A stretch of 64,000 bases of DNA from Streptomyces sp. NBC_00510 (GCA_036013505.1 CP107851.1:9658001-9722000), one strand, 5' to 3'; positions 8,631-17,231 are shown, counted from the stretch's first letter. Notes: a model not told the origin generated them from the letters alone. Numbers and translations: made by a program.

Positions 8631-10253
8631 TCAGGCCTTCAGGGCCCGGCTGTGCAACGCGGTGACGGCCTTGCGGGCGGAGAGGATGGCGCCGTGCTGC
8701 CAGGCGTCCATGTAGGACAGCCAGTCGCCGGCGTACAGGACGCGTCCGGTGGGTTCGTTCAGGGGTCTGTAGACGGCGGCGTCGGTGCCGCCCGGGATGC
8801 TGTGCCAGGCGCCTTCGAGGTGGCGGACGCGCTTCCAGGCGATGGAGAAGGAGTTCGCCAACTCGCTCCGGTACTTCTCGCCGTGGATCTTCACGCCCTG
8901 CATGACCGCGCGGGCCTCACGCCCGGCGGGGGTCAGCGCGGCGTAGGCGTCGGCGTTGGCCCCGGTGTTGTAGTAGCCGACGATGACGCCGCGCTTGCCG
9001 TGGTGACCGTAGGACGGGTACCAGATGTGGGACAGATCCAGGTCGGTCTCGGTGATGCCGCCGTAGATGCGGTGGTCGGTCTCCCACCAGCGGCTACGGT
9101 ACTCCAGGCCGATCTTGCCGGCCGACGAGGGGCGGATGGTGGTGAGCGCGGTCTGCACGTCGGGACCGAGGTTGTGCGGCAGTTTGGCGAGCAGATGGGG
9201 CGGCATGGCCGCGACGCAGTAGTCCGCCTCGACCTGCCGCTGCCGTCCGGTGGGGTCGATGTAGCCGACGGTGACGCCGCCGGCCGACTGCACCAGCGAC
9301 GTGGCCTGGCAGCCGTAGCGGATCCGGTGATCGCCGATGGCGCGGGCGAAGGCCCCGGGTATCCGGTCCATGCCGCCGACCGGCTGGAACATCAGCATCG
9401 CCTGGTCGTACTCGAACTCGAACGCGAAGTGCCGCCCGACACCCGAGGCGAAGACCTCGGAGGCCGTGGGCAGGTCACCGAGCAGGCTCCCGGGGGTGCC
9501 GGCGGCGCCGGGCCAGGTGGTGAAGCCCCGGTTGGCACCGCCGGTGTACGCCCAGCCCTCGGCCCGTCCGCCGATCTCGCCGAAGCCCTCCAGGAACGAC
9601 AGCAGCCGCTCCTTGTCCTGGGCGGTCAGTTCCTGGTCCAGCGCGCCCTGGTCGGTGGCCTTGGCGAGGAGTTCGCTGACGTACCCGAAGGTGTCGGCCT
9701 TGGCGGTGCGGTACCGCACCGGCTGCCCGGGCGGCATGCCCGCTGACTCGTGGTAGATGTACGCGTCGGCGTTGGCGTTGGTGAAGACCTCGATGGGGAC
9801 GCCGAGTTCCCGGCAGTAGTCGAGGGTGACCATCCACTGGGCCAGCCGGGCCGGCCCGGCGTTGAGGTACTGGCCCTGGGAGAACCGGGCGGTCTGGGTA
9901 CGCCCGTCGAGGTCGGTGTGGGTGTCCCCGCCGCGCACGGTGTAGTTGCGGCCGCCGGGCCGGTCGCGCGGCTCCAGGATCGTACAGTCGTATCCGGCCT
10001 TGCCCAGTTCGTACGCGGCCGTCAGCCCGGCCAGGCCCGCGCCCAGGACGACGACCTTGCCCGCCCTGCGTCCGGTGAGGTGGAAGTCGGCCGCGCTCGG
10101 CGCGCGGAAGTCGGCGCCGCGTCCGGCCGCCTCGGCGGTCGGCGCGAGCCCCAGCGCGCCCATGGTGGCGAACATCGCCCCGGCGCCGCCGGTGATGCCG
10201 ACGGCGCGCAGAAATCCCCTGCGGTCGAGTCCTGTCGGCTGCCCCTGTGTCAT
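8631..10253 (-). CDS. Tat-exported flavin amine oxidase (L-amino-acid oxidase/monoamine oxidase family)
   Basis: The 540-residue protein carries a twin-arginine signal, DRRGFLRAVG (about residues 9-18), followed by a hydrophobic stretch and an AEAA cleavage region. A Rossmann FAD-binding motif, VVVLGAGLAGLTAAYEL (about 68-84), with ILEPRDRPGGRN follows. The C-terminal FAD-binding segment is VLYAGDWLSYMDAWQHGAI. The family oxidises L-amino acids or primary amines to imines with release of hydrogen peroxide. The Tat signal places it outside the membrane, so it may scavenge amino acids or act by peroxide. It starts at ATG 10253 after a GAGGG. Substrate is not predictable. Confidence 0.9.
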   Translation of the reverse strand: MTQGQPTGLDRRGFLRAVGITGGAGAMFATMGALGLAPTAEAAGRGADFRAPSAADFHLTGRRAGKVVVLGAGLAGLTAAYELGKAGYDCTILEPRDRPGGRNYTVRGGDTHTDLDGRTQTARFSQGQYLNAGPARLAQWMVTLDYCRELGVPIEVFTNANADAYIYHESAGMPPGQPVRYRTAKADTFGYVSELLAKATDQGALDQELTAQDKERLLSFLEGFGEIGGRAEGWAYTGGANRGFTTWPGAAGTPGSLLGDLPTASEVFASGVGRHFAFEFEYDQAMLMFQPVGGMDRIPGAFARAIGDHRIRYGCQATSLVQSAGGVTVGYIDPTGRQRQVEADYCVAAMPPHLLAKLPHNLGPDVQTALTTIRPSSAGKIGLEYRSRWWETDHRIYGGITETDLDLSHIWYPSYGHHGKRGVIVGYYNTGANADAYAALTPAGREARAVMQGVKIHGEKYRSELANSFSIAWKRVRHLEGAWHSIPGGTDAAVYRPLNEPTGRVLYAGDWLSYMDAWQHGAILSARKAVTALHSRALKA

Positions 10254-10426
10254 GAGTCGCCCTCTCTCGATCTGCCGGTGTGCACGCCGATCTTCAGGGC
10301 GGCCTGTTACGGATGGCGTGGCCGGAACATGACAGAGCGATTTCGCGTGCCGCGGGTGTGTGAACGGACGCGAAACCCAGCCGAAAGGGGTCCGCGGAGC
10401 CGCCACCCGGTGGAGCACCGCAGGCT

Positions 10427-11179
10427 GTGGTACTTCTGTCGCCGTTACGGCAGTGGGCGGACGGCGGGAAGAGCATGGACCGTGTCGGGCTTGGCGCGCA
10501 GGTCATCCGGCGCCGCAGTGGCAGCGAGCCGATCAGGGCCGACGGCGCATCCGTCGCGACCCTCGGCGAGTTCTGGCGCTGGGCGTGTTCCGACCTGGCC
10601 AACAACACCATGCGAGGCGTCCTGGCCGAGTATCTCGTCGCCACGGCCTTGGGCGTTGCGGACGGTACTCGCACCGAATGGGACTCCGTCGACATCCGTA
10701 CGCCCGCGGGATGGCGCGTCGAGGTCAAATCGGCGGCGTACCTGCAGTCGTGGGCGCAATCCCGGCTTTCCCGGATCTCGTTCTCCATCGCACCGGCATG
10801 CGGCTGGGACGCCCCGACGAACACCACTTCGGTGGATGCACTGCGTCACTCGGACGTGTACGTCTTCTGCCTGTTGCGCCACCAGGAGAAGCAGACCCTT
10901 GACCCGCTCGACCTCGGCCAGTGGACCTTCTACGTGCTACCCACCCGCGTGCTCGACGAACGGTGTCCCGGTCAGAAGACCATCGGTCTCCCCGGCCTCG
11001 TGGAACTCGGTCCCCTGGAGACCGGGTTCGATGGCCTGTACGAGGCAGTGGCCGCCTGCGCGGGCGGTGCTTCACGCGATCCGCTCCCGTGCGGCGACGT
11101 GCTCCCGCAACCGGCGGGCCTGCCCGACGCCGCCGCTCGGCTCGCGCTCCCGCCGGGCGCGCGGCCGCCATCCGGGTGA
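10427..11179 (+). CDS. Lone PD-(D/E)XK nuclease-fold protein, unknown function
   Basis: Up to 250 residues long. The pattern Glu68 (GVLAEYLVA), Asp89 (WDSVDI), then Glu99-x-Lys101 (RVEVKSAAY) is a classic PD-(D/E)XK catalytic core: helix Glu, beta-hairpin Asp and ExK. The region from about 125 to 175 (ALRHSDVYVFCLL, DLGQWTFYVLP) completes the fold. No HTH, helicase or methylase domain is attached and none is encoded nearby. I do not recognise a named family. A role in DNA cleavage, repair or defence is possible but unproven. GTG 10427 (GGAG 11 bp upstream) and ATG 10475 (GGGAAG just upstream) are both plausible starts. The Pro/Ala-rich last 30 residues look unstructured. Confidence 0.6.
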   Translation: MVLLSPLRQWADGGKSMDRVGLGAQVIRRRSGSEPIRADGASVATLGEFWRWACSDLANNTMRGVLAEYLVATALGVADGTRTEWDSVDIRTPAGWRVEVKSAAYLQSWAQSRLSRISFSIAPACGWDAPTNTTSVDALRHSDVYVFCLLRHQEKQTLDPLDLGQWTFYVLPTRVLDERCPGQKTIGLPGLVELGPLETGFDGLYEAVAACAGGASRDPLPCGDVLPQPAGLPDAAARLALPPGARPPSG

Positions 11180-11263
11180 TCGCCGGCGGTACCGGCGGCG
11201 CGAAGCGGGGCTGCCGCCGGGAAGGTGCGAGGTGGGTGAGGATGTTGAGGTTGTCGATGTCGC

Positions 11264-11731
11264 ATGCCGAGATGGGAGAACGACGTGCCTTTGGTCGGTG
11301 AGTACCAGCCGAGCCCCGAGCAATGGGTCCGGGACCAGGTCGAGCTGTACGAGGGTTCCGGAGGGACCGACGGGACCACGCTGCGGGGCAAGCCCGTGAT
11401 CGTGCTGACGACGCTGGGCGCCAAGTCCGGCAGGATCCGCAAGACACCGCTCATGCGCGTGGAGCACGACGGCAGCTACGCGGTCGTGGCCTCCAAGGGC
11501 GGCGCCCCCCAGCACCCGGTCTGGTACCACAACCTGGTCGCCGACCCCCGGGTGGAACTGCAGGACGGCCCCGTGCGCCAGGACATGACGGCCCGTGAGG
11601 TCACTGGCGACGAGCGCGCCGCGTGGTGGGACCGTGCGGTGGAGGCGTGGCCCGACTACGCGGAGTACCAGAAGAACACCGACCGGGAGATCCCGGTCTT
11701 CGTCCTGGAGCCGGCGGCCGCACCCCACTGA
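11264..11731 (+). CDS. DDN-type nitroreductase (F420-dependent deazaflavin oxidoreductase family)
   Basis: This 155-residue protein is a single split beta-barrel. It contains VIVLTTLGAKSGRIRKTPLMRVEHDGSY in its first half and HPVWYHNLVADPRVELQDG in the middle, the two signatures of the DDN/FDOR-A family. Family members use reduced F420 to reduce nitro compounds, quinones or lipids, and many are membrane-associated. Its length is normal for the family. It stands alone between the PD-(D/E)XK gene and a terminator. The physiological substrate is unknown; quinone protection is a common role for relatives. Confidence 0.9.
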   Translation: MPRWENDVPLVGEYQPSPEQWVRDQVELYEGSGGTDGTTLRGKPVIVLTTLGAKSGRIRKTPLMRVEHDGSYAVVASKGGAPQHPVWYHNLVADPRVELQDGPVRQDMTAREVTGDERAAWWDRAVEAWPDYAEYQKNTDREIPVFVLEPAAAPH

Positions 11732-11745
11732 CCTGCCCCGCCTCG

Positions 11746-11778
11746 ACGGCCGCCGCCCCACGAGGGGGCGGCGGCCGT
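11746..11778. terminator. Bidirectional terminator hairpin
   Basis: ACGGCCGCCGCCCC (11746-11759) pairs perfectly with GGGGCGGCGGCCGT (11765-11778), a 14-bp stem and five-base loop between two convergent genes. Confidence 0.7.
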
Positions 11779-11797
11779 TGTCCGTGTGCCGGCGGCG

Positions 11798-12418
11798 TCA
11801 GTCCGGGGTCCCGGCGTGGGGCGGCGGGCCCGGCAGCACCGGGCCGTCGCCGGTCTGCATGCCGTCGAAGACCAGGCGCAGGTAGCGCCGCCACAGGTGC
11901 GGTTGCGTCGTGTGCACACGTGAGACGGTCAGGGGGATCCCGCTCATCAGCAGCATGACGTCCTGCCCGGTCATGTCCTGGCGGACGGCACCGTGCCGGC
12001 GGGCCCGGTCGGTCAGGGCCTCGGTGACGGCGCTCACCCGTTCCTGGCTCTCGCGCACCTCGGCGTGATCATCGGCCACCCCGTGGACGACCTGGCAGAA
12101 GGCGCGGTCCTGGACCTGCAGCTCGACGGCGGCGCTCATGAATTCGCGCAGCCCCTCCGCCGGGTCCTCGGCCTGTGTGAGGTGCTCACCGGTCGCGGCG
12201 AGGGCGTGCATCTTCTCGCAGACGATCGCCGCCAGAAGATCGTCCTTCGTGGGGAAGTGCCGGAACACGGTTCCCTTGCCGATCCCCGCCCGCTCCGCGA
12301 TCTGGGCCACGGACACCTCCGTGCCGTGCTCGGCGAATGCCTCGGACGCGGCGCTCACCAGCAGTTTCCTGCTGCGCGCGGCGTCGCTGCGCATCGGCTT
12401 GGCTGCCGGGTTCGTCAT
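11798..12418 (-). CDS. TetR-family repressor, divergent from an MFS exporter
   Basis: This 206-residue protein has an N-terminal TetR HTH (about residues 13-60: LLVSAASEAFAEHGTEVSV, IGKGTVFRHFPTKDDLL) and a helical ligand-binding domain. Start ATG 12418 has GGAGGA six bases upstream. It is transcribed away from the DHA2-type exporter at 12725. The region between them holds several GACC-N4-GGTC palindromes in a repeat array, so it very likely represses both its own gene and the exporter until a drug-like ligand binds. The ligand is unknown. Confidence 0.9.
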   Translation of the reverse strand: MTNPAAKPMRSDAARSRKLLVSAASEAFAEHGTEVSVAQIAERAGIGKGTVFRHFPTKDDLLAAIVCEKMHALAATGEHLTQAEDPAEGLREFMSAAVELQVQDRAFCQVVHGVADDHAEVRESQERVSAVTEALTDRARRHGAVRQDMTGQDVMLLMSGIPLTVSRVHTTQPHLWRRYLRLVFDGMQTGDGPVLPGPPPHAGTPD

Positions 12419-12457
12419 GACGTCCTCCGCTCTTCCGGGGCCACTGTAGAACAACCG

Positions 12458-12570
12458 GACCGCCCGGTCACATTGTGACCGGCAACATGACCACCCGGTC
12501 CGCTTCCGTGTTACGGTCAACATGACCACCCGGTCCGCTTCCGTGTTACGGTCAACATGACCACCCGGTC
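12458..12570. promoter_or_regulatory. Operator array for the TetR repressor
   Basis: Four copies of the palindrome GACC-N4-GGTC lie at 12458-12469, 12489-12500, 12524-12535 and 12559-12570. Overlapping dyads also occur: GGTCACATTGTGACC at 12466-12480, and GGTCAACATGACC at 12516-12528 and 12551-12563. Centre-to-centre distances are 31, 35 and 35 bp, near three to three and a half helical turns. The position between the divergent tetR and MFS genes supports an operator role. Confidence 0.65.
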
Positions 12571-12575
12571 CGCTT
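12483..12575 (+). repeat. Tandem direct repeat, 35-bp unit, about 2.7 copies
   Basis: The unit begins CAACATGACCACCCGGTCCG and is repeated exactly at 12483-12517 and 12518-12552. The third copy matches for 23 bases (12553-12575) and then diverges. Each unit contains one GACC-N4-GGTC palindrome, so the duplication multiplies operator sites. Confidence 0.85.
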
Positions 12576-12724
12576 ACGCCGGCGGGGCGGGGCGACGTCC
12601 ATGGAGTCCCCCGCACACCGCGCTGACCGGCCCCCCCACATGGCCTCGGGGCGGTGCCGTCACAGGGCGCCGCTTCCCGATGCTCCCCTCACCCCCTCCT
12701 CCCGCACGAGAGATCCCCCTTCCC

Positions 12725-14212
12725 ATGCCTGCACCAAGCCATCCCCATCCGCGCCGCTGGGCGGCGCTGCTCTTCATCTCCATCGCCCAGCTGATGGTGT
12801 TCCTGGACAGCGCCGTCATGAACATCGCACTGCCCTCCGCCCAGCAGGCCCTGCACTTCTCCGACGGCGGCCGCCAGTGGGTCATCACCGCCTACGGCCT
12901 GGCCTTCGGCGGCCTGCTCATCGTGGGCGGCCGCCTGGGCGACCTGCTGGGCCGCAAGCGGACCTTCACCATCGGCCTCGTCGGCTTCGCCTTGGCCTCC
13001 GCACTGGGTGGCGCCGCGGCCAACCTCGGCACCCTGCTCGTCGCCCGGGCCGGACAAGGCGTCTTCGGCGCACTGCTGGCGCCCGCCGCACTCGCCCTGA
13101 TCTCCCTGACCTTCACCGACGCCAGGGAACGAGCCAAGGCCTTCGGCATCTACGGGGCCATCGCCACCGCAGGCGGTGTCCTCGGCCTGCTCCTGGGCGG
13201 GGTCCTCACCGAGTACCTGAACTGGCGCTGGTCGATGTTCGTCAACATCCCGTTCGCCGTCATCGGCATCATCGGCGCCCTCACCGTGGTGCACGACATC
13301 CCCGACGCGCAGAAGGGCAGCCGCATCGACGTACCAGGCGCCGTCCTCGCCACGCTCGGGCTGGTTGCCCTGGTCTTCGGCTTCTCCGAGGCCGAGAGCC
13401 GCGGCTGGGGCTCCGGCGTCACCGTCACCATGCTCCTCGCCGGCGTGGTGCTGCTCCTGGCCTTCCTGATCACGCAGAGCAGGATCAGGTCGCCGCTCCT
13501 CCCGCTGCACGTGCTGACCGGACGCAACCGCGCCGGCGCCTACCTGTCGGTCGCCTTCGGCGTGATGAGCATGTTCGGCATGTTCCTCTTCCTCAGCTAC
13601 TACCTGCAGCTGGTCAAGGGGTACTCCCCGATCGCGGCCGGCTTGGCGTTCGTGCCGCTGGGAGTCGCACAGGGCTTCGGCTCCATGGTCCTCGGCACCC
13701 GCCTGTCCGCGAGGATGCGCCCCGGGTTGCTGATGACCGCCGGCTACCTCGTCAGCGCGGTCGGTGTGCTCCTGCTCGCCCTGCTGGACGCGGACAGCTC
13801 CTACGCCCTGCTCGCCGTCGCCGAGATCATCACCGGCCTCGGCATCGGCACCGCCTTCATGCCCGCCATGAGCCTGGGCACCCACGGGGTCGCCCCCCAG
13901 GACGCGGGCGTCGCCTCCGCCATGGTCGGCACCTCGCAGCAGGTCGGCGGCTCGATCGGCACCGCCCTGCTCAACACCGTCGCCGCCGGCTCCACCACCG
14001 CCTACCTCGCCACCCACGGACACGGTGGCCACGGCCGAGCGGTGACCGATGCCGCGCTGGTCCACGGATTCAGCACGGCCTTCTGGTGGGCCACCGGATT
14101 CCTGCTCCTGTCCGCCCTGTTCTCACTCGTCGCGGTCAACGCCCCCCGCCCGGGCCACAGCGCGACCCCCGCCACGGCGGAAGCCCCGGGAACACCGGCA
14201 CCCGTCCACTGA
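12725..14212 (+). CDS. DHA2-family MFS drug exporter (14 transmembrane segments)
   Basis: This 495-residue protein has about 14 hydrophobic segments. DHA2 motifs are present: MVFLDSAVMNIALPSAQQAL (D1 motif in segment 1), GGRLGDLLGRKR (motif A, loop 2-3) and GIYGAIATAGGVLGLLLGG (motif C, antiporter). The start is ATG 12725, preceded by a weak GAGAGA. Proton-antiport efflux of toxic organic molecules is the known family role. Expression is probably controlled by the divergent TetR protein through the repeat array directly upstream. An SDR gene follows after 109 bp and may be in the same unit. Confidence 0.9.
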   Translation: MPAPSHPHPRRWAALLFISIAQLMVFLDSAVMNIALPSAQQALHFSDGGRQWVITAYGLAFGGLLIVGGRLGDLLGRKRTFTIGLVGFALASALGGAAANLGTLLVARAGQGVFGALLAPAALALISLTFTDARERAKAFGIYGAIATAGGVLGLLLGGVLTEYLNWRWSMFVNIPFAVIGIIGALTVVHDIPDAQKGSRIDVPGAVLATLGLVALVFGFSEAESRGWGSGVTVTMLLAGVVLLLAFLITQSRIRSPLLPLHVLTGRNRAGAYLSVAFGVMSMFGMFLFLSYYLQLVKGYSPIAAGLAFVPLGVAQGFGSMVLGTRLSARMRPGLLMTAGYLVSAVGVLLLALLDADSSYALLAVAEIITGLGIGTAFMPAMSLGTHGVAPQDAGVASAMVGTSQQVGGSIGTALLNTVAAGSTTAYLATHGHGGHGRAVTDAALVHGFSTAFWWATGFLLLSALFSLVAVNAPRPGHSATPATAEAPGTPAPVH

Positions 14213-14321
14213 CCAGCGGGACGGAGCAACCGGCGAAGCCCGCGGCTCCGTATCCCGCGAACACCCACCCCCGGCATCCCGTGACCTTCGCGTGCCATGC
14301 CGGGCAACGAAAGGAGACCCC

Positions 14322-15086
14322 ATGTCCCACCGCCTGCAGTCCAAGGTCGTCATCGTCACCGGAGGCACCTCCGGCATGGGCGCGGCCTTCGCGAAGCGCG
14401 CCGCGTCCGAGGGGGCGACCGTGCTCATCGGAGCCCGCGACAAGGAGCGCGGCGAGGCGACCGTGGCGGAGATCACCCGGGAAGGAGGTACGGCCCTGTT
14501 CGTCCCGACGGACGTGACCGTCGAGGAGGAGGTCGCCCACCTGGTCGATGTCGCCGTCACGGAATTCGGCGGTCTTCACGGTGCCTTCAACAACGCGGGA
14601 GGGGGCAACAGCCAGGGCGCGATCGGGGACATCGACGCGTCCTTCTGGGACAGCGTCATCGCCCTCAACCTGACCAGCGTCTTCCACAGCCTCAAGCACG
14701 AGATCCCGGCGATCGTCGCCAGCGGCGGCGGCTCCATCGTCAACAACGCCTCCGTCGTAGGCGTGGTGGGCGACCCGGGCGCCGCCGCCTACGCGGCCGC
14801 CAAGCACGGCGTCGTGGGCCTCACCCGTTCCACAGCGCTCGACGCGGCCAAGAGCGGCGTGCGGGTCAACGCCCTGGTGACCGGCCTGGTCAACACCCCC
14901 CTGTGGCAGGGCTTCACCGCAAGCAACCCGGAGGCCGCGAGCGCCCTCCTCAACCAGCAGCCGACCGGCCGCGCCGCGGACGAGGCGGAGATCGCCGCGT
15001 TCGCCGCATTCCTGCTCAGCGACGAGAGCCCGTTCATCACCGGCGCGGCCCTCGCCATCGACGGCGCCCTGACCGCGGGCTACTGA
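14322..15086 (+). CDS. Short-chain dehydrogenase/reductase
   Basis: This classical SDR has 254 residues. It shows the NAD(P) motif TGGTSGMG (about 14-21), NNAGGG (about 87), the catalytic Ser within VNNASVVGV, YAAAKHG carrying the catalytic Tyr/Lys, and VRVNALVTG. The C-terminus ends in FITGAALAIDG. Start ATG 14322 has AAGGAG six bases upstream. It follows the MFS exporter on the same strand and may be co-induced with it. It resembles the SDR at 34475 closely in its motifs, so the two look like paralogues. Substrate unknown. Confidence 0.9.
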   Translation: MSHRLQSKVVIVTGGTSGMGAAFAKRAASEGATVLIGARDKERGEATVAEITREGGTALFVPTDVTVEEEVAHLVDVAVTEFGGLHGAFNNAGGGNSQGAIGDIDASFWDSVIALNLTSVFHSLKHEIPAIVASGGGSIVNNASVVGVVGDPGAAAYAAAKHGVVGLTRSTALDAAKSGVRVNALVTGLVNTPLWQGFTASNPEAASALLNQQPTGRAADEAEIAAFAAFLLSDESPFITGAALAIDGALTAGY

Positions 15087-15103
15087 CCGCCGGGACCGGC
15101 GGT

Positions 15104-15165
15104 GCGTGAAGGCGGGGATCCGCCGCCCCCGATGGCTGGGGGGCGGCGGATCCCCGCCTTCACGC
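15104..15165 (+). terminator. Very long terminator hairpin
   Basis: A perfect 27-bp inverted repeat: 15104-15130 pairs with 15139-15165 around an eight-base loop, starting 18 bp after the SDR stop. It is far longer than most terminators in the window. Confidence 0.8.
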
Positions 15166-15208
15166 CGCTTTCCGGGTCAGTCGGTGTCAGGGTCCGATTC
15201 TCCGGCGT

Positions 15209-15223
15209 GATGTGGACCACATC
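15209..15223. promoter_or_regulatory. Palindrome upstream of the sigma-factor gene
   Basis: GATGTGG-A-CCACATC is a perfect 7-1-7 palindrome about 85 bp upstream of the sigma-factor start. It could be a regulator site in the promoter region; the binding protein is unknown. Confidence 0.35.
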
Positions 15224-15306
15224 GACGGAATTTCTCGATCCGGGATGTAAGAAACGCGCCGCGGCGCTCACTGCATGGTGAGAGAGCCGAGATGAGGGGA
15301 CGGCGC

Positions 15307-15885
15307 GTGACACATGCCCAACGCTTCAGGGACGTCTACGAGGAGTGCTATCCGCGTGTCCTTGCCTACGCCACCAGCCTGGTCGGACGGCAGGTAGGGG
15401 AGGACATCACCAGCGAGACGTTCACCGTCGCCTGGCGGCGGGTGCGGGACATCCCTCATCCGGCACTGCCGTGGCTCCTGGGCGTGGCCCGCAACCTGGT
15501 GCGCGAACTGCGTCGCCGGGACGCCCACCAGTACCTCCTGGCCGCCGAGGAGGCACAGCGCATCAGCAGCGGCGCCCGGACCGACACCGGTGACGTCGCG
15601 GCGCAGGTCACCGACCGGCACGACGCGCTGCAGGCCCTCGCGAGCCTGCCCGAGGCCGACCGGGAACTGCTGACGCTGATCGCCTGGCACGGCCTGAGCG
15701 CCAAGGAAGCGGCCCAGGTCCTGGACTGCACCACCGCGACGCTGACCGTCCGGCTGTTCCGGGCGCGCCGCCGACTGGAGAAGGCCCTGGACGCGGCGCC
15801 TCAGGCAGAGCCCGTGGCAGAGCCGCCGTCCGAGCCCTCCGCAGAGACCTCGTACCCCACTCACCGCCAAGGAGCACCCGCGTGA
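15307..15885 (+). CDS. ECF-type RNA polymerase sigma factor
   Basis: This 192-residue protein has region 2 (about residues 8-70: YEECYPRVLAYATSLV, DITSETFTVAWRRV) and region 4 (about 105-160: LPEADRELLTLIAWHGLSAKEAAQVL, then TVRLFRARRRLEKAL). GTG 15307 follows GAGGGG by six bases; ATG 15292 is an alternative. The last 30 residues are a Pro/Glu-rich tail. Its stop overlaps the GTG of the next gene (GTGA), a CU044_5270-type membrane protein, the usual partner of this sigma subgroup and possibly its anti-sigma factor. No classical zinc-binding anti-sigma gene is present. Confidence 0.9.
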   Translation: MTHAQRFRDVYEECYPRVLAYATSLVGRQVGEDITSETFTVAWRRVRDIPHPALPWLLGVARNLVRELRRRDAHQYLLAAEEAQRISSGARTDTGDVAAQVTDRHDALQALASLPEADRELLTLIAWHGLSAKEAAQVLDCTTATLTVRLFRARRRLEKALDAAPQAEPVAEPPSEPSAETSYPTHRQGAPA

Positions 15886-17114
15886 AGAACACCCACAAGC
15901 CGTCCGGGCGGCCCGACGTCATGAAGGTGCTCGCGGACGCACGGCCCGACGAAATGGACCCGTCCCGGCTCGTGGACCCCGTCCGGAAGCGGGAGGACCT
16001 CGCCCGCATCGTCGCCGGAGCGACGGACGGCCCCGCGGCACGCTTCCTCGCGCCGCGCCGCAGGAGCGGGTTCCGGCCGCTGGGAGCGGTGGCCCTGGCA
16101 GCGGTGGCGGCGTCCGTGGTGGCCGTGAGCACGCTCGACTGGCAGGAGCCGGCGGATGGGCAGGCCGCCCAGCCGCGGTCCTCCACCGGAACGGAGGTCC
16201 CGGGCACCGGCGCGGACATCCGTGTCGACGGCCACATCGAGCTGCTCAGCGCGGCCAAGCAGGCGGAGACCTCGGTCGCCGAGGGAACGTACTGGCAGAC
16301 GACCACGCGCTCGGAGAACGTGGACGTCGCCGGTGAGGAAGGCCACCTCTTCGCCGTGCGCAGCGCGTCGACCGACGAGTGGTCGGTGGGCGTGCGGCCC
16401 GGAACCGGGAGCCTGATGGTCTCCGGCCTGGACTCCGTGACCGAGCCCCGGACCGCGGCCGACAAGGCCCGCTGGCAGGCCGCGGGCTCGCCCGGCACGG
16501 TGGAGTTCGAGGTCGGGAAGAAGAACGGGACCGGCAGGCTCAGCACCGTGATGGGCACCGGGCGGCGGCCCATGGTCATGAGGACGAACGTCGACGACAA
16601 GATCTACGCCGTCGGCCCGCACAACGTCACGTACAAGGACCTGCGCGCACTGCCCTCCACCAGCGCGGAACTACGCCGCCACCTGGAGCGGCTGTACGCG
16701 CAGGACGGCGGCGCCGACACCGGCGCCTCGGCGCGCAGCGCCTGGATCCTGCGCCAGGCGGGCAACCTCATCACGATGCCCGTGAAGCCCGGCGTCCGGG
16801 CGGCCGCGTACCGGGTGATGGCGGAGCTGCCCGGAGTCCGGGTGACCGGGCAGGTCACCGATCCCCTGGGACGCGAGGGTGTCGGGGTCGACTTCCCCAT
16901 CAGCTACCCGGGACCGCTGGGCACGACGCGGGAGCGGCTGATCGTGGATCCGTCCACCGGCGCCATGCTCAGTGACGTGCTCGTACTGGCCGAACCGTCC
17001 GCCCGGGCCAAGGAAGCCGGGCTCGGCGCCGGTACGACGGTGAACTACAACGCGACCACCCGGATGAGCTGGGGCGAGCACCAGATCACCGTGCCGAAGA
17101 ACGCCCGCAGCTGA
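15882..17114 (+). CDS. CU044_5270-family membrane protein, likely partner of the ECF sigma factor
   Basis: The protein has 410 residues. Residues 1-62 are cytoplasmic and charged, and contain the DPSRLVDPVRKREDLARIVA segment. One transmembrane helix lies at about 64-85 (PLGAVALAAVAASVVAVS). The remainder is extracytoplasmic and matches the CU044_5270 type (EGTYWQTTTRSENV, LPSTSAELRRHL, AAYRVMAELPGVRVTG, RLIVDPSTGAMLSD). Known relatives are found next to sigma-70 genes and may sense envelope state. Start GTG 15882 overlaps the sigma stop by four bases, so the two are made together. Confidence 0.85.
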   Translation: MKNTHKPSGRPDVMKVLADARPDEMDPSRLVDPVRKREDLARIVAGATDGPAARFLAPRRRSGFRPLGAVALAAVAASVVAVSTLDWQEPADGQAAQPRSSTGTEVPGTGADIRVDGHIELLSAAKQAETSVAEGTYWQTTTRSENVDVAGEEGHLFAVRSASTDEWSVGVRPGTGSLMVSGLDSVTEPRTAADKARWQAAGSPGTVEFEVGKKNGTGRLSTVMGTGRRPMVMRTNVDDKIYAVGPHNVTYKDLRALPSTSAELRRHLERLYAQDGGADTGASARSAWILRQAGNLITMPVKPGVRAAAYRVMAELPGVRVTGQVTDPLGREGVGVDFPISYPGPLGTTRERLIVDPSTGAMLSDVLVLAEPSARAKEAGLGAGTTVNYNATTRMSWGEHQITVPKNARS

Positions 17115-17191
17115 GCTCGCGGCCGAGCTCTCCTCGGCCCACCAGGAGCACGCACAAAGGTGACTCGCCCCGTCGAGCACCGACTGACGGA

Positions 17192-17231
17192 CCCGGGGAT
17201 CCGCCGCTGAGTCGACGCGGCGGTTCCCGGG
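17192..17231 (+). terminator. Hairpin in the 377-bp gap after the sigma/partner pair
   Basis: The stem is CCGCCGC (17201-17207) with GCGGCGG (17217-17223), extended by flanking CCCGG/CCGGG pairs with one mismatch and one bulge. It probably terminates the sigma operon. The rest of 17115-17491 has no gene that I can support. The promoter of the L,D-transpeptidase should lie in 17240-17480. Confidence 0.5.
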
